Under the pieces are notes generated by a model. The model was not told where the DNA came from. It saw only the letters and a list, made by a program, of their open reading frames with translations, and did no database searches. Positions 6,583 through 7,866 of a DNA stretch of 7,866 bases are shown piece after piece. Each line of letters starts with the position of its first letter. Positions within the stretch are counted from its first letter, which is position 1. The translations under genes and the position numbers were made by a program. Location: contig VGAU01000073.1 of assembly GCA_016870675.1 (NCBI GenBank), positions 1 through 7,866 of the forward strand, in the 5' to 3' direction. The DNA is from Actinomycetota bacterium (GTDB lineage: Bacteria; Actinomycetota; Humimicrobiia; Humimicrobiales; Humimicrobiaceae).

Positions 6583-7319
6583 TGATAAGTAATAAAAAGG
6601 GAGACCATAACTATATACTTTTATTATTCCTTCTGTTTATCTTTGTCATATCTTTTACCTTTTATGCATGTTCTTTTAATAATCAACCCAAAGACAAAAT
6701 AGATGTAGGCGAAGAAGATCCATTTTTAAATCAGTCTAATACAAGAAGTAATAATGAAGATCTTAAATCTGAAACCAGGCAAGATAGCAAGGAAGAAGAG
6801 ATATCAGAAGAAAAGACAATAGAGGAGAATGAACAAATCGATTTAGAAAACGAAGAAGAATTAGAAGGAGATAAAAATAAGGAAATTTCTGAAGAAGATA
6901 AGGAAACTGAATCATTAACTATTAAAGTATATTATGCTGATTCAATTGTCCAATATCTTGTTGGAGAAGAAAGAATAATCTCAGGAACACATAAATATCT
7001 TTCTGCTTTTATGGAAATTCTAAAACCACCACTTGAACCTGGACATAAGGCCTTGGTACCAGCTACTACTAAAGTAAATAGAATAAGTTTTGATAATGGT
7101 AACATTGCTTTAGACCTATCACCGGAATTTTTAAATGATAGATTTAAAAGTGATGTTCAAGATATATTGTTGGTGTATTCAATAGTTAATACTTTTACGG
7201 AGTTTCCCGAGGTAAATACTGTTAGTTTTTATATCAATGGTGAAAGATTAAGCACATTAGGACAGCTTGATATAAGTAATTCTTTATATAGGGATGAAAG
7301 CTGGATTAAGAAAAATTAA
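6582..7319 (+). CDS. GerMN-domain lipoprotein
   Basis: A probable lipoprotein exported across the cytoplasmic membrane. It has a short Lys-containing start, a hydrophobic segment (about 11-29), and Cys30 in a lipobox-like FYAC (weaker than the usual LxGC type). A Glu/Lys-rich, low-complexity linker (about 38-110) follows. Residues 112-235 form a GerMN-type domain, known from the spore-germination protein GerM and related envelope lipoproteins: IKVYYAD, LVGEERII, ILKPPLEPGHKALVP, ISFDNGNIALDLSPEF, YSIVNTFTEFPEVNTVSFYINGE. Only one GerMN copy is present, whereas GerM itself has two. It lies 20 bases before an amidase gene, so the two probably share a transcript and act together on peptidoglycan. 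No ribosome binding site precedes the ATG; an AAGGGAG occurs inside the gene (6597-6603) with no in-frame start at suitable spacing after it. Sporulation cannot be concluded from this domain alone. Confidence 0.82.
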   Translation: MISNKKGDHNYILLLFLLFIFVISFTFYACSFNNQPKDKIDVGEEDPFLNQSNTRSNNEDLKSETRQDSKEEEISEEKTIEENEQIDLENEEELEGDKNKEISEEDKETESLTIKVYYADSIVQYLVGEERIISGTHKYLSAFMEILKPPLEPGHKALVPATTKVNRISFDNGNIALDLSPEFLNDRFKSDVQDILLVYSIVNTFTEFPEVNTVSFYINGERLSTLGQLDISNSLYRDESWIKKN

Positions 7320-7339
7320 GAGAAGAAAAGAAAATTAAC

Positions 7340-7866
7340 ATGAATAAAAAATTTAATAAAGGCAATTTTTTTAGGTTCATATTAACCTTTTTTGTTATTT
7401 TAATATCTTTATCGATTATCTTTGTAAGTTTTGCTGATAAAAAATTAATAGCAGGTGATGCTATTACTATATTTCTTGACCCAGGTCACGGTGGAAGTGA
7501 TTATGGATGTATACATAATGGTTTAAATGAGAAAGATATTAATCTAAAAATTGCCTTAAAACTTAAAGGCCTTTTAGAATCTAATGGCTTTAGAGTAATT
7601 ATGAGAAGAACATCTGATGAGGGGAAAAGTCTGGATGAAGTTGTTAATATGGCAAATAATAGTGGCGCAGACTTATTTTTATCCATCCATAATAATGCTT
7701 CTCTTTCCCCAGCATCTACGGGTACTGAAACCTACTGGAGTGCAAATGGAGTAGCTGGTTCCAGTCAGTTTGCAGCATCAATTCAAAGCAGTTTAGTTAG
7801 TGAAATAGGTAGACCGAACAGGGGGGTGAAAACTGCAGATTTTAAAGTTATAAAAAATACAGGGAT
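7340..7866 (+). CDS. N-acetylmuramoyl-L-alanine amidase (Amidase_3), 3'-partial
   Basis: Zinc-dependent cell-wall hydrolase that cuts the bond between N-acetylmuramic acid and L-alanine of peptidoglycan, acting outside the membrane. From ATG 7340, 175 codons are visible before the window ends. The first 32 residues form a basic start and hydrophobic signal segment with possible cleavage after SFA (30-32), or an uncleaved anchor. The Amidase_3 (AmiC/CwlD type) domain begins at once: FLDPGHGGSDYG with zinc ligand His50, Glu64 in GLNEKD, then MRRTSD, and DLFLSIHNNAS with His117. The usual Arg before the MAN motif is not obvious (VVNMANN, 101-107). The catalytic C-terminal Glu lies beyond the window, so activity cannot be judged. 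The upstream ribosome binding site is weak (purine-rich, no GGAG). It follows the lipoprotein by 20 bases. Confidence 0.92.
   Translation, partial: MNKKFNKGNFFRFILTFFVILISLSIIFVSFADKKLIAGDAITIFLDPGHGGSDYGCIHNGLNEKDINLKIALKLKGLLESNGFRVIMRRTSDEGKSLDEVVNMANNSGADLFLSIHNNASLSPASTGTETYWSANGVAGSSQFAASIQSSLVSEIGRPNRGVKTADFKVIKNTG

Noticed and set aside
7501..7686. Minus-strand frame inside the amidase gene
   Set aside because: It is antisense to the zinc-binding motifs of the amidase, which are clearly the coding strand.

Overview
The window is a low-GC stretch of bacterial chromosome in which every supported gene lies on the + strand. Its left two thirds is part of a surface-polysaccharide locus: a Wzy/WaaL-type O-antigen ligase or polymerase with its 5' end cut off, a GT4-like glycosyltransferase, a WecC-type UDP-N-acetylmannosamine dehydrogenase, and a large polyprenyl-phosphate sugar-1-phosphate transferase that starts lipid-linked repeat-unit synthesis. 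The right end holds an envelope pair: a GerMN-domain lipoprotein and a zinc N-acetylmuramoyl-L-alanine amidase cut off by the window end.

The organism cannot be named from this sequence. The AT-rich codon use and the GerMN-lipoprotein plus Amidase_3 pair fit a low-GC Gram-positive or spore-former-like lineage (Clostridia, Halanaerobia) or an uncultured low-GC anaerobic phylum. This is inference with low confidence.

Layout: 1-1565 ligase (partial); 1608-2810 glycosyltransferase; 2894-4141 wecC; about 4144-4389 a degenerate fragment homologous to the ligase C-terminus; 4390-4485 AT-rich spacer with two competing hairpins; 4486-6429 initiating phosphoglycosyltransferase with an internally duplicated membrane module; 6430-6581 intergenic region with direct repeats, a promoter-like sequence and a repeated octamer; 6582-7319 GerMN lipoprotein; 7340-7866 amidase (partial).

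Inferred pathway: WecC makes UDP-ManNAcA. The phosphoglycosyltransferase loads the first sugar phosphate onto undecaprenyl phosphate. The GT4 enzyme extends the unit, and the ligase/polymerase joins or transfers finished units outside the membrane. The lipoprotein and amidase act on the wall and look like a separate transcription unit.

The most unusual points are: (1) the phosphoglycosyltransferase carries two copies of its four-helix N-terminal membrane module, about 165 residues apart, in front of one catalytic domain; (2) the ligase carries an extra C-terminal extracytoplasmic domain, whose last part recurs as an orphan fragment after wecC, suggesting loss or recombination of a second gene; (3) base composition shifts both between the two halves of the locus and inside the phosphoglycosyltransferase gene. 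I saw no CRISPR array, tRNA, rRNA or insertion sequence.
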